Below, piece after piece: positions 45,899 to 58,044 of a stretch of DNA of 64,000 nt (position 1 is the stretch's first letter; the number at the start of each line of letters is the position of its first letter). Under the pieces are notes generated by a model. The model did no database searches, was not told where the DNA came from, and saw only the letters and a list, made by a program, of their open reading frames with translations. This stretch comes from Hypsibius dujardini (taxonomy: Eukaryota; Tardigrada; Eutardigrada; Parachela; Hypsibiidae). The stretch is from the NCBI GenBank assembly GCA_001579985.1, contig LRSR01003394.1, positions 1 through 64,000 of the forward strand, written 5' to 3'. Position numbers and translations under genes: made by a program.

Positions 45899-46654
45899 AC
45901 AAGGGAACAGAACGGTTGGTGACCCGCCAATCTGTTTAAAATTGTTTTCAAATAGTGGACTAAATCAATAGATTTTAGCAAAACAATTCGTCGGCAAAGG
46001 AGCTCTGGTTTAAGCGGGAGAAAATTCAAAAGTTCCCCGATGGCTCCGCGGGTTTCCCATTCGATGCAACCATTGATTGTTTGATTTATGCTCTAACAAA
46101 ACTCAATTTAATTTTTTTACCACTCTCACGCGAAACGTCGTTTTTTGAAAACGTTGGATTCTAAGATTTTTAAACTCTTCCACTCCAAATTCGATTTGAA
46201 ATTGATTGACATCAGCAGAATCCATTTTGGATGACAAGGGGCGGAACTATGGTTCATTTTTGCCACGTCACTCGGAAACCTAGATTGAAACTAGCCCATA
46301 ACTCCGCCCTCTCGCATCCAAAAAAGATTCTGCTGATGTCAATCGATTCCAAATCGAATTTGAAGTGAAAATTTCAAAAATCTTAGGATGAAAGTTTTCA
46401 AAAAACGACGTTTTGTGTGGATTGGAGTGGTAAACAAATTAATTGAGTTTTGCTGGAGCATAAATCAAAAACAATCAATGGTTGCATCGAATGAGAAACC
46501 CGCGGAGCCATTGGAGAACTTTCGAATTTTCTCCCGCTCAAACCAGAGCTCCTTTGCCGATGAAATTTGTTTTTAAAATCTATTAATCTATTCCAATATT
46601 TGAAAAACGTTTTTTAGACAGATCGGCGTGTCACCTACCGTTCCGTTCCCTTGT
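45899..46654. mobile_element. 756 bp long inverted repeat (foldback / MULE-like MITE)
   Basis: ACAAGGGAACAGAACGGT at the left end and its near-complement ACCGTTCCGTTCCCTTGT at the right end begin arms that pair along some 340 bases. Shared inner words include GGAGCTCTGGTTTAAGCGGG and TGACATCAGCAGAATC. Only about 70 bases remain between the arms. No transposase and no clear target duplication. Very long arms suit Mutator-like or foldback elements. Confidence 0.8.
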
Positions 46655-46827
46655 CAGACCATTTTAATTAGTCTGCCGGGGTAAGTATCAGATTATTTTC
46701 AAACTACATTTCAGCAAAGTCCCAATATTTTCTGATCTGAAAGTTAAAAAATAAGTGGTTGGGATACGCTGGGTTTTTGTTTTTGTTTTAAAGAAACTGT
46801 CCTAACTTTGCTGGCGCACCCTCTGTA

Positions 46828-47733
46828 CAGGGTGATTCACTACCACGTGGACACGCGCGATCGGTTGTCAGAGGAACTGTGCGCAACTGATCATGTCCTT
46901 GTGGTTAGCTTAAACGAAGGTGATTCAATTTAGGAAAAGTAAGCGTTCACACAATTGGGAAAAAACAGTCAGTCACCCCATCCAGCTCTACCCAGAAAAG
47001 GTGACCATTTTATTCTCCTCGGACGAAAAAAGTATTCTTCTTGGTCACTGTAATTGCTCTTCCTGTGCACTTTTTTGTACTTTCCTAAACTTTTGTCGAT
47101 GGCCTATTAGAAAAGTATTATTTCAGAGCCTAAATTGACCGATTGAGAGAACCAGGCCTGTCGATAACTTGTCCATCCGATATAAGGGAAGGTTTTTCAC
47201 ATGCTGTATCTCAGTATTTTTCAACTCTAGGTTCTCAACTCAGGCAACAAATAGGCTTATTGTATGCATATTTGCACTGAAAATCTAGAAACAGGAACGA
47301 ACGAGCATGAACCAACATGTTTTTGATCTGAAAGTTTTCAAAACACGTCAAGAACGAACTTTTGGCGCCATTTTTTTCATAAAAATATTTTTCATAAATC
47401 GGTCTCCGAACCAATTTGCCTTTCAGAAGGCTCCTTGTGAAGCCTATCTGTTCTGCTATGGATTGCTATAAGCCGATTTTCGAAGTAGGGTGGCTCACTT
47501 TCGTATCATTAAATTCAGTCATGGGCGCAAAATGGCAAAAACTATCAGCCAACTTCGTCCAATTTTTGTAGCCAGTGCCCCTGCCTTACAGAATAAAAAT
47601 GGAAACATCCCAATCAGGTATTTAAACGCAAAACAGTTAGGCTTCATATAATCTGAAAAAATTTGACCAAAATAATGTAAACCATATTTTTGGTGATTTT
47701 ATTAAAGTGTCTATGTGGTAGTGAATCACCCTG
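46828..47733. mobile_element. 906 bp mariner-ended non-autonomous element
   Basis: Perfect 19 bp ends CAGGGTGATTCACTACCAC and the reverse complement, with TA on both sides. CAGGGTG ends plus a TA duplication are typical of mariner-type elements. The interior has no transposase-like frame. Confidence 0.82.
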
Positions 47734-48234
47734 TATATGTTCGACGAGTTAGCATACACCGATTATTTGTCATTGACAGTGGAACAATAAGAAAGGCCTG
47801 CCGAGCGCTAGTTCTCTTCTTCGCAGACCTTCCTTCAACCCCGTCATCATCATCCCTGTCCTTCTCCGCATTTCCGGTGGCAGTGATCGATCGTCCCCTA
47901 AGTCAACCAAGGATGTTGATCAACATCAGGTCCTGATGTATGCCGGAAAACTGTCAGCAGATATCCTGCAGTTTCATCCATTTTGCTGTAAGGTCGTAAC
48001 CGATGTGAAGACCAGTTTCCGGTTTCCACTGACTAGCCAAGAGATGGCAAACCCGCGATATCGCCAATATGCCGACTTCAAACGGGTGACAGCCGAGCGA
48101 CACAGTAACGGCGCCGTCGACGGCGAATTACTCTTCACCGAGCCCGATCTGAAAGAGTAATTAGTTCGCTTCAAGTTTTGAGGAATGGCTTCCAGGAACC
48201 TGTTTCAACTCGCTGAACTGTTTAGTTTTCCTTT
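47734..48234. other. spacer with one unassigned ORF
   Basis: The plus frame to 48160 (YAGKLSADILQFHPFCC..) looks protein-like but has no domain, start context or partner exon that I can support. Confidence 0.25.
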
Positions 48235-48447
48235 CAGTGGCGCGCCGAGCTTTGGTTTGAGGGGGGTCTTATTTTTTCCGACATTTATTTTTTTTTGCAT
48301 CCGAAATATTTCCGATAGAACTTAAGGGGGGAGTATTGCATGAAAATTCTCCATCATGGTGTTTTTCTCTAAATAGGGGACCCTTAGGGCACTTTTTTAA
48401 CTTTCGAGGGGGTTTTAGATAAAAAAAACCCCGTCGGCGCGCCACTG
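48235..48447. mobile_element. hAT-like MITE
   Basis: Inverted ends CAGTGGCGCGCCGA and TCGGCGCGCCACTG, with flanking 8-mers TTTCCTTT and TTTCCTGT (seven of eight alike), as a hAT insertion leaves. Confidence 0.8.
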
Positions 48448-48940
48448 TTTCCTGTACATTAAACGGAAAGTATTTTTATGGCGGCTCTCACTTTTTTCCC
48501 AGAGCTTTGCAAACTTTGTTATAATCCTCTTCCGACTATGAAGGCTGGAAAGAGTCTAGCCTATCCCCCAGTAACGAATCGGTGCAGCCGGTCGGCTTGA
48601 CAGTTTAATCTCTTCATCCCACGTCTTCATCCCATTTCTCAGGATGTCAGGGTTAATTGCTGCAATTTGTAAGAACTAAAGCTCCGACCCTGAACAATGG
48701 CATACTAATGGTTAGGGGATGTACCACAGTGGGAAGGGGAGGGTGTTTGGGCGCCAACTTAGATTCGGCGTACACGGTCGGGCCCCTATTGTTTTTAATG
48801 GGGGAATCTTCTCGTCGAGCAAGAAAATATCCTCTGTTTAATATAGGAATATAGCAATTAAGCAACTATCACCTTAAACTGTACTTCGTTTTCCTTTTAC
48901 TACCGAGAAAATAGCCAGACAATTAACACCTTGAGCAGTA

Positions 48941-49023
48941 CTACAGCTCTGTTGCGGATACTTTGAGGGTCGCCCACCACAACTCAATGAGCGACCCTCA
49001 AAGTAACCGCGACACAGCTGTAG
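48941..49023. mobile_element. 83 bp TA-flanked hairpin MITE
   Basis: Arms of about 33 bp, from CTACAGCTCTGTTGCGG to ACTTTGAGGGTCGC, with a 13-17 base loop and TA on both sides. Confidence 0.78.
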
Positions 49024-49184
49024 TAATAGGCTCAGAGCTCGAAGAAACCGACCCATTGCCGAGAGCAGAATGGTCAAACGTAATCCACTCAGTTAGTGAG
49101 CATCGAAAGCTGACACAATGTCCCACACTTCACTTGCATTGTTTTCTTCACAATTTTCAGCTGAACTGCTTATCTTGCTCAGAA

Positions 49185-49649
49185 ATGATCACTGCTCGAC
49201 GTCGCTTTGGTATTGAACAAGTAGCTTCGGCTCTACTACTTTTATCATTATGTTTAATCCATATATTTATTGGTGTTGAAAGTGGACCGCCACCTCCGCC
49301 ACAGGCGCCGCTAGGCAACGCTTTAAATACCCTTCGAGGAAGACCGCCCTTTACAACGGAGGAAATTCAACGACTCCAGGGCGGCGGCAAAACTAGTACA
49401 TGCACGCAGCTGGTTCCTTATAATTAGACCATCACACACAAGGTACTTAGCAAGAACTACTAAGCCCCTGTTTTTATTATTATAGGCAAGAATGAAGCAA
49501 CAACGGTGTGCTCGCTCTTCTGCAAACGCGATCCATGCAGTCCGCCAGCCGCCTGTCCAGGACATCCGCTGGCCAACTGTGTGTCCAAGTGTTGCGTATC
49601 GCATTGGTACTACCCTGACCAATACCATGAAGTTACCAAAACCTGCTAG
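49185..49649 (+). CDS. secreted cysteine-rich peptide, two exons
   Basis: Exon 49185-49395 and exon 49486-49649 join at a phase-1 junction (A|GC, Ser) to 124 residues. A signal peptide (ASALLLLSLCLIHIFIGVES) is followed by a Pro-rich spacer (GPPPPPQAP) and a basic segment. The second exon encodes the mature-looking Cys-rich part, C-x3-C-x4-C-x5-C-x7-C-x3-CC and a final C near the end: eight cysteines, an even number as expected for four disulfides. I do not recognise the scaffold; antimicrobial, protease-inhibitor or signalling peptides share such architecture. The frame is also open further upstream (from 48963), but the ATG before the signal peptide is preferred. The donor (A|GTACAT) is not strong, the main doubt in this model. 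Confidence 0.6.
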
Positions 49650-50553
49650 CGCCATATCCTGATTCCCGACAATTAAGGCTTTCAATTTGTGAGTGAGTGT
49701 GAACCAAGCAGAGCTCTTTCAATGGAGCATTTTAAAAATTCATAACGATGACGGAATGAGGCCTTTTCAAAACCGAATGTGGCATTTTGGAATTCGAAAT
49801 TAATGTCATCGTCCGTGTTTTTGTTTTTGTTTTATCGCATGCTGTTGAGATCATATTAATTCATACTATGCTGATATGGCAGAAAAGGGACTTTCCTTAA
49901 GTCATTTCGATCAGCTGTGTAATCGCCGAGAATTTCAGAAAACACAGCACGAACGTGGTAACATTTTTCATTGACATTTTTTGTTCGTTCACGGAACAAA
50001 ATTAAATACAACGTTTGTTGAGGTTGTTTGATTAAACCGGTAAATGGTAACAGTTCTGTCATTAGACTAAATACATTGTATGTTAAGCGGCGAGGGAGCA
50101 CCGCCCCTGTCCGTTATTTCAAGAACCACCCATGTACACACCTGGCCACAAGATAATGCTGACCGAGTTAATTCATTTACCTCAACTAGGGCGCTGAACG
50201 AGCTAAATGGCTTGACTAGGTTAGCGCTATCTTGTGGCCACGTGTCTATGTTTGTATATAACAAAGATGTCACTTTTCATGATGGAAAATGGGATAAATT
50301 AGGCATTGCACATTTTTCATGGATAATCGAAATCCCCGACTTATAAATTGTGGCGTCAAATTAACGTGCTTGACAAAATGTCCCCTTGCATCTTTTCGGG
50401 ATATCGGCATTTTCCGCGGTGATAGTTTAAATTAAAACCAGACACAAGTTTACATCTAGCAGATATTTTAGAGAGTCCTGACTCGATCCATCCCCATTGC
50501 ACGGCAGAGGTTCATTTTATCTCCACACTTGGAAGTTGTTTTTAATGGCACTT
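49650..50553. other. spacer with one MITE
   Basis: No gene. The TA-flanked hairpin at 50137-50246 is the only structured part. Confidence 0.4.
50137..50246. mobile_element. 110 bp TA-flanked hairpin MITE
   Basis: Ends CACACCTGGCCACAAGATA and TATCTTGTGGCCACGTGTC are inverted with few mismatches. TA lies directly outside each end. Confidence 0.78.
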
Positions 50554-52833
50554 TTAATCATGCCAGAAATGTACAACTCTCGGACTGTAAGTAGCATTTC
50601 CATAGGCCTGCCCACCAAACTCAAGATACAGGGCGGCCTGTTCTTTCGTCAAGGGTTTGAGGTCGTTCTTCCCCCCGAAGACAAAGACCGCTTGCATGCC
50701 CATCATCATATGCTGTACTATGTGACAATGTACCATCCACACTCCGGGATTTCGCACTCGCAGCCGCCAAGCTCTCCAGCTGACAATCGCTCCCGGTGTC
50801 GTGGTGGTGGCAGGCGGAGTCCGGTACAAGTTGGTTGTGTCGCGTTTGATGGGTCCGCCGTATCGCATTCGATCTTGCAGCATGGCTTCGGCGACGGTTT
50901 CGCTGTAACTGCCCGTCCCGCATCCGGCGTCCCAGTAGTGGTCGCCGTGCGCATGGAACGGATGCGTCTCCACCGTGCCGGACTGGGTGTTGCCGACGTT
51001 TTGCCAAATTATTTCCAGCACTTCCCCCAGCTTGGCTGGATAGGTCTTAGTCTTCGTGTCGTAGCCTCCTACCTCACAAAAAGTCATTACAATCTTACCC
51101 TTATTACATGGTGTACTTTAACCTACAATCCACACTTTACATATTTGTCATAAAACTCTTTTGTTATAATTCCCTGATTGAGAAAAAACTCCAAACGAAC
51201 AAGTAGTTGTTACACGTGTCAAAGCATATTGGACCGAGATATGGGATGGTGAGATGTAGACAAGTAGAAACAATATTTTTGTGGGAACTAGTATCTCACT
51301 AGTTGAGCAATAAATTTTTTTATTTCACGTTAACCATAAAAAAATAACTGCAATCGATGTAACCAACGTGACACCGATGCGAACGTTCTTGAATTTGAAA
51401 ACAGCAACACATAACATCCTCAGATCACTCGGTGTTGCTTTGCGTGATACAGAAATAACGGGGTAAAAGTACTATTTAACTCGGGGCAAATAAAACCGCG
51501 TTAAAATTATCCCACTAAAAATGCCAAATCGGTTGTGAATAAAGTGACCATACAAACTATAATTTTGGCAAGAGTCAGATGACCATTCTCTCATTGAGCG
51601 TCATTTAGGCTCGATCTCCCAACAATCGGAAAAGAGTATAACCGATTTAGTCCGTTTTGAATTGCCCACATTTTTTTTATCCATTTCTCCGTCTGTCGTG
51701 ACCGTCTGACTGTTTAGCTCACATCTTGGTTTAAGCATTTGTCCGATAAAACTATTTATCTGTCTAACAGTGTGACTGCCTGCTTTCTTATTTGTACGAT
51801 TATCTGAACGCCTAAAATGTTTTAACGTCTGAATGGCGGGATACCTGTCTGAAAGCCTTACCGTGCTTCAAAGCGTTTTCGTAATCAGGAAAGGCACTCT
51901 TTGAGTTCTTATACAGCGACACCAGGTAGGGTTCTGGGACGCTGTTCTCAAACCAAGGCGCCCCATTCTGATGCCACATCACTTTCTTTGTCCCATTAAC
52001 ATTGAAATTCTGTTGGACGTTAATAAATATCCTCCGGGTTACTTCTGACGCTTGGGGGAAGCTATCATCATAAGGGCGAGACGGAAGCGGCCAGAGCTCG
52101 TCCTCCAACCAGCCTGACGTGAAAGACTCAGTCGGTAGAAGCAAGGGTGGTGTTGTCGGTTTGGTGAAGCGATCCGGTATGTCTGCATCACTATAAGCCA
52201 AAACAGCAAATGACACAGTGATGAGAGCTCGAGTCCGTGTCTCCATCTGAAGCCAGTATTGGTCTTTTCCGTTGATGCGATCGACGGACAGCTCTTCGAT
52301 GGATTTGGATTTGAAGAGGACGCTGAAACGCTGTCCGGAGCCGATTTCAATATGATCCACCTCAACTGGTGAGACGTAGTGGCCGTCGACCTCAATAACG
52401 GTCATCGAACCGTGGCCTTCAAATGCGAGGAACACGTGAGAGAGAACGGTTCCACCGATAAAACGAAATCTGTAGGTGGTGCTGGGTTTAACGGTGACGA
52501 CACCGTACGAACAAGATGTGCTTTCTTTATCGGCCGTTGCGTTTGGAGAGCGAGAGTGACCGTTTAAAGCGACGTTGAACGTCTCACCGGACCACAGAAA
52601 TGGGTCGCCCATTAAACCTCCAACGATGTCTGAGTCGTTACGGTAAAATATGTCTGTGAGCACAAGGGTTCTTTCGTCGTCGTAGACAAATGGTGGTGAG
52701 TCCTTGACCCGCTCTTCGATGATCAGTGCTCCATATGCAGTCACTGTAATTATTGTTAAACTCTTCGCTAGACAAGGCAGATGACAAATAATGTAAGAAA
52801 TAAATTATTAACGCTGCATAGAAGCAGACAAAC

Positions 52834-52878
<45 letters not shown>

Positions 52879-53466
52879 GTAATGAAAATGTTCAGAAACT
52901 GAGCTATTACTTATGGAATTGTACCTGCTCCGAAACCAACGTGAGAATGATAAAAGTAGGTTCCTGCATCACCGGATTGAAGCTCGAACTCGTAGTCGAA
53001 GAAATGCATGGGCGGAATCGGCCACTGGCTTGCAGCTGGCGTGCCATCAGAAAAGGGCGACATGCGCATAGTTAAACCGTGCCAGTGCTAGAACAGCATT
53101 TTGGTTTGCTAACTAATTAGTTATAATACGCCATTAGCTGCAGACTAGTACACTCACAATGGTCAAATTTTCATCCTTAATGTCATTATAAACGCGAATC
53201 CAGATTTTATCGCCCTCTCGAAAACGAAGTTCCGGCCCAGGAATGGAGCCATTGATTACCACCGAATAGCGCGTTGTGCAGTCGAGTGGGTAAACTTGTG
53301 TGGTCACGCGGAGGATTCGATCGGGATGAAAGGAGGAATCATGAATGTAAACAGTGGGTGGGCTAGACGGTTGATAGGAGTTACCGTCGTAGGCTAACGA
53401 ACAACCCAATAAATAACAAATTCCAAAGCTGATACCAATAAGGAACTGTCTTCCGAAGATCAACAT
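50554..53466 (-). CDS. laccase-type multicopper oxidase, secreted, complete
   Basis: Exons 53158-53466, 52925-53087, 51862-52743 and 50554-51068 join in phase to 622 residues. A signal peptide (MLIFGRQFLIGISFGICYLL) precedes three cupredoxin domains. All four copper-binding motifs are present: HWHG and HSH in domain 1, HPFHAHGD and HCHIVQHMMMGM in domain 3. The last supplies the His-Cys-His path from type 1 to type 2/3 copper and an axial Met. Laccases oxidise phenols and similar substrates with reduction of oxygen to water; in arthropods they act in cuticle tanning, pigmentation and detoxification. There are several N-glycosylation sites. Each splice lies where domain motifs meet (ENLTI|HWHGL, FGA|VTAYGAL). 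The insect-specific Cys-rich N-terminal region is absent. An intronic CAGA tract lies at 52828-52880. Confidence 0.93.
52828..52880. repeat. (CAGA)n microsatellite in laccase intron
   Basis: About twelve CAGA units in intron 52744-52924. Confidence 0.9.
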
Positions 53467-56241
53467 AATTTTGTATTTTGTGTTTGTTTGTCCACTGAAA
53501 GATCGATGTTCAGTTATTTGATTAGTCAGTTTCACTTTCAATTTAGCCAATTTTCGTTCACATCGGCAATACTTTCTCACCTTTTGTTATTGATTAATTT
53601 AGGTCTCGAGCTTCCGTCTGACAGCTCGTGCTGTTAGATGTTTGGTCTCGTCTTTGTTCATCTCGCGGTGGCAACTACACTCAAATAACACCTTTATTTC
53701 GCGTGAGTTGGCACATTTAGGTCAATAAAGCCTTCTTCACTTTCCGATTTTGCAGGGCTTTTTAATGTAATTTTTTTGCCGCGTTCGTTTGAATTTAACG
53801 AAGAAAGAAACTGTGCTGATCTAATTTGATCGGACTACACAGAACGAATCTAATCCAATGGAACCTGCATCACAGAACAGACAGAGCCGACCGAACGAGC
53901 AGAAAGTCCAACTCCAACTTGAATCGAATCGAATAAACTGCCGGATTGAAGTATAAGGTTTCAGTAGGAGTACATAAAGGTACACTGAATAATAATATTC
54001 ATAGGCAACTCATTTTTCAGTCAAATTGAAAATAAGTTGCTAATATTATATGATTTTTAGCTTATCAGTCTAGTGTTGGTCACAATTTTTTGTTAGATTC
54101 GGGTTGCTACTTTTTCTCCGCTTACAGTTTTGGCGAGTAAAATTCTTACAGTTGTAGTAACTTAAACTTCTAGTTCGGTCAGATAAAGTGTAGACGAACA
54201 AATAGCCGGAGAATTTTAAATTATCAAATTTTCGTAATATAGACAACTAGCCAATCAAAAATAGGTGATTTCCGCAACTGGCCTAAATTAACAAGTTCAC
54301 AAATTTTAACTGCGGCGCGGTTTTGCCAAAATAAATTTGTAAGACCTGTTGTTAGCACAAGTAAAAGTTGCCGTATATTTCAATTCACAAACTATCAAAA
54401 TTTCAGATAACTACGCGACGGGGCGTCTCTCTCGTTACTTCAGCAAGGCGATGGAAATAAATGATAATCAACGTGATATTTGCACTATTTAACTACTGTC
54501 ATTATCATTTAAAAAATTGAATGCAAATGGTTTACGGGCAATTGCTTACATAACAGCACACTGGTTGAATTAAAAGGTTATTTGCATATTTTTATCTTAA
54601 AATTATTAAAGCCCACTTCCGTCCACCTTTTAAAAAATGCCTGTAAAAACGGCTGATTAGGGGTTTGTACCAATTTCTCGTCGTTCACGGACGCGGTAAA
54701 TATTTTTAAGCTTTCTGTTTCACAAAACTGTTAAAATCGGTAATTTTCCTTTATTACCAGCCAATTCAATATTATTCTAAAAAACTTATTAAGTCCCAAT
54801 AATTTTGGTATCATAAGTGGTACGAAATTCGGTCACCTTGTTACTGCATGGACTAAAAAGGGTCACAAGCTGCAATGAGCCAATGCCGATCTATGCGCTA
54901 GAACGTGTGCAACATATGAGACATGCTCTTCCTACACGTGGAGCATGAATGGAGATAAGGCAAACGCGCACGGGAAACTTATGTGTGTGTTATTGGATGC
55001 TAGATTGCCACGGTAATACGTCCGCCTGAAACGGAATTTTGGGGACTAGTCTGTGCTGCTGTCAAACCAACTGGCCTGAAACGGTAACAGCTGGGCAGTC
55101 GGCTGCAATTTCGAGCGTAGACGTTCTGCAGTCACAGACAAATCAACGCTGACTCGGCGGGAATGTTCAGCGTTTTGTTCACTCAACGGGAGCTGCATGG
55201 CGTACCATTGGTTAGAGGATCCGTTATGTGTTTTTTTGAGCCAGCGTTCACTAAAAAAGACGCCCTAACGCGGGGGGGGGGGCATATTTTCACCAGCGAA
55301 ATGAAAAAAGCATCGTTGCCCCATCAAATGGGGCGAGGACTTTCAGTTCGAAAAAGAGCTGTTACCGCAACTTCAATTTCTGTTCACATGCCCCCGTACA
55401 ATTGGTCCCCCCTGCCTCTACGCGAAAAGTCCGTTATGCCTCTGCAAGTCGTAGAGATCTATTGTTTTACACTGTTTTGAAGCTCAAATGTGGGGTCCGA
55501 TATATCTGCCAGGGTGTCATTCCATGTGCACTTTGTTCAGAAAATTAATTTTTGTTTATTTGACTTTCCCTGTAACAGAAAGTAGTCGAATCAAAGAGCA
55601 TGGACTGTAACCCTAACGATAGAAAAATTCTTCGCGCATTGGATCAGGCTGGGGGAATAAAACCCCAAGTGACTATTTCTCCATCTGATAATGGTTAACA
55701 ACGTTTTTTTAGCGTACCGCAAAAACGTGTGTTGCTCAGGACTGAATCCTCATACTTCTGAAACTATAAAAAATCTTTTTCCCTTTCGGGGCATGAATCT
55801 CTGAGTGCCCACTAGTACCCGTAACAAGAAACTTCCTTTCAATAAATTATCGCTGAACCCGCAAAAGCGGTGTTCAAAATTGCCAGCACGAATATGTATT
55901 TCTTATCTATTTCCATAGCTTACATACTTACGGTATTCAAATTTCGATTATTTGTGCCAATTATTTCGTTCAACAAGGCGCTACGTCATGACTCCTTCCA
56001 CTCCTCCGAGTGGTTTGCGCCAATTAGCGAGAAAAGTATCGTGATTGCCTCTTTTCTCGGTTATTTGAGACGCTAATTCGCACTGTCGTATCGTACGGTA
56101 GAAAAATTTGAACTTTCAGAGGGAATTCTAAACTTTGCGGCTCCAAGTTTATGCCACCATCTCCTATGAGAACAGTAGTCCTTTTTTTGAATCTGGAATC
56201 ATGACTACACAAGGAAAAAGGCAACGGAAACGCAGAGCCGA
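53467..56241. other. intergenic region upstream of laccase; no gene
   Basis: AT-rich, with a poly-G run at about 55272. ORFs at 55163-55480 and 55870-56076 have no domain or splice support. It includes the laccase promoter, but no motif could be assigned with confidence. Confidence 0.4.
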
Positions 56242-56575
56242 TATTGGGTGGTACCCAACAGGTACCCAACCGTTACTAATAGTATAGTCTATCTACCTAG
56301 TTGACTCATTCCAATCTACCCTCATACTCTACAATGTACTTACTAAGCTATTATAACGTACATAGTTGCGCTATGTCGGCGGGAATTAGTACGTTTGAGC
56401 AAGAACTATTCTTTATTCCTGACTATATAAGTGTATGTTCTACAGTAATTTGGGACAGTTTCTTCCTTTTACCTCCTCCAGCAGTAAAGCCTTCCCACAA
56501 TTCTACTCCATATTATTCAGTCTAATAGCTTGCATGCTCCGGTTCTTCCGTCCTAGTAGGGACGGAGGCCTAACA
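56242..56575. mobile_element. LTR-like fossil (copy 2 of 2), inverted relative to copy 1
   Basis: Aligns with the reverse complement of 38405-38744 over its length, including the GGTACC palindrome and the TGTTAGG-type end. It is solitary, with no adjacent internal region; old and decayed. Confidence 0.4.
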
Positions 56576-56929
56576 CCTAGGCTTTGGGAGGAGAAATAGC
56601 CGTAATTAAAAAACCGACGTTCAAAACTGACAGATAGAACTGCAGATACAACTAGTCAAACTAAACACTCCAGCTCGCTAATTCAAAGGAATTCTACCCT
56701 CAACACCGGTCAATTAGCTCGTACACAGCGTTTGACTTTCTCCCATTTTTTTCCCTGCTTTTCCATCAGGTCTGCCAGCCACCAGTTTAGTACTTTCTCT
56801 ATTGGCAGTACTCAGTACCTCCCAGCGGTCATCGAGTAGTATGTTATGTGACACAAAGCAAGCTCTGATCCAATATACGATCCACTGGTGATCTTTTACA
56901 GATATAATGGAGCGCATCCCTCGGAGACT

Positions 56930-57770
56930 TTAACAGCGAACCTTGACTATTCTAATACAATGCTCGACGGTCATTCTAAAACCGGAATATTTGTTGTAAA
57001 TATCGTTCTCCAAAATCAGGGCAGCCGGTTTCTTGTAGGCTGCGACAACCGCTAATGATGTTGTATTAGCACTATCGACCAAAATGTATTTCTCCTCATC
57101 AAAAAAAGATTCGGGAAATTTACCCAGCCGAGAATCGTTAAAGTCCCTATTGTCATGAGCAGATCCACAAAATCTAATGTTTGCGTGGCGGATCCGGCGG
57201 GCAACATCGCATACAATCATGGCCGTTTTTCGGTAGCGGCTTTTATGACTGAAATAGTTGCTATCACCAAGTTGGGGGTATATTTCAAAACCAATAAGGC
57301 GCCATCTACCATACCAACGCAATCAGGAAATCCTGACTTTGTCAAAATGCGAACCTTAATAACGTTTTCTCCGCAGTGTCTGACCGTTTCCCAAACTGCG
57401 ATTCAAATGACAACAAAGCAACAATGGTACGATTTGTAAATAGAACGGAACCCTCCCATATTCCAAAACGACGAGCAAGGAAACCAACACCAGTCGCATT
57501 ACCTTGACTTCCAAAACGGGAGAACGCAACAGTAAGCTGCTTTTCGATGGATGCCTGGGGCACATCGGATTTATTGAAAACACGGGACGCGCTACCATGA
57601 GACCAATAATTTTCTGGAATTCACCCCTCGAAATTCTCACCTTAAGTCTAAACGACGACCATCCAAGTTTGGCGGTACATTCTCGAAGAAGTCTGAACTT
57701 TTTCATACCGGCTCTCGAGGGCCGAACCGTAAAACGACGATATGAAATGTAGGACATTTTGGGCATTCCT
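56930..57770 (-). mobile_element. PIF/Harbinger-type DNA transposon transposase relic
   Basis: The minus-strand frames together carry the order of motifs of a Harbinger DDE transposase: a helix-turn-helix-like stretch (GNATGVGFLARRFGIWEGSV), FPDCVGMVDGALLVLKYTP around the first catalytic Asp, GSAHDNRDFNDSRL around the second, YILVDSAN, then a C-terminal FRMTVEHCIRIVKVR block where the catalytic Glu is expected. The frames change at least twice (overlapping frames at 57342-57563 and 57356-57766, then a shift before 57322), so it is not functional. Terminal inverted repeats and a TWA target duplication were not located. Confidence 0.7.
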
Positions 57771-58044
57771 TCAAGTATGTTCGTTCAAGTACGTTCATTC
57801 TTGAAAGGATTTCAAACGACAAACATCTGAAAGGATTCCGATGTTTCAGACTTTTTCAGTTATTTATAAGAATGGGGAACAAACGTGGAATCTAACCCGC
57901 CAATTGATTCGTGAGCCAAACAAGAAGGTATTTTTATTCGTCTATGACAAAAAGCCGTACAGTGAACCTTTCAAATTTTGAATAAAGTCGACGGCGTAGA
58001 CACATCCTTAGGTAATTGGCAAATAACTTAACCAATGAAACACC

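Noticed and set aside
47715-48160. Protein-like plus frames after the mariner-ended element
   Set aside because: No start, splice or domain support; left as unassigned spacer.
56301-56525. Short ORF shared with 38455-38652
   Set aside because: Both lie inside the LTR-like pair; similarity reflects the repeat, not a gene.
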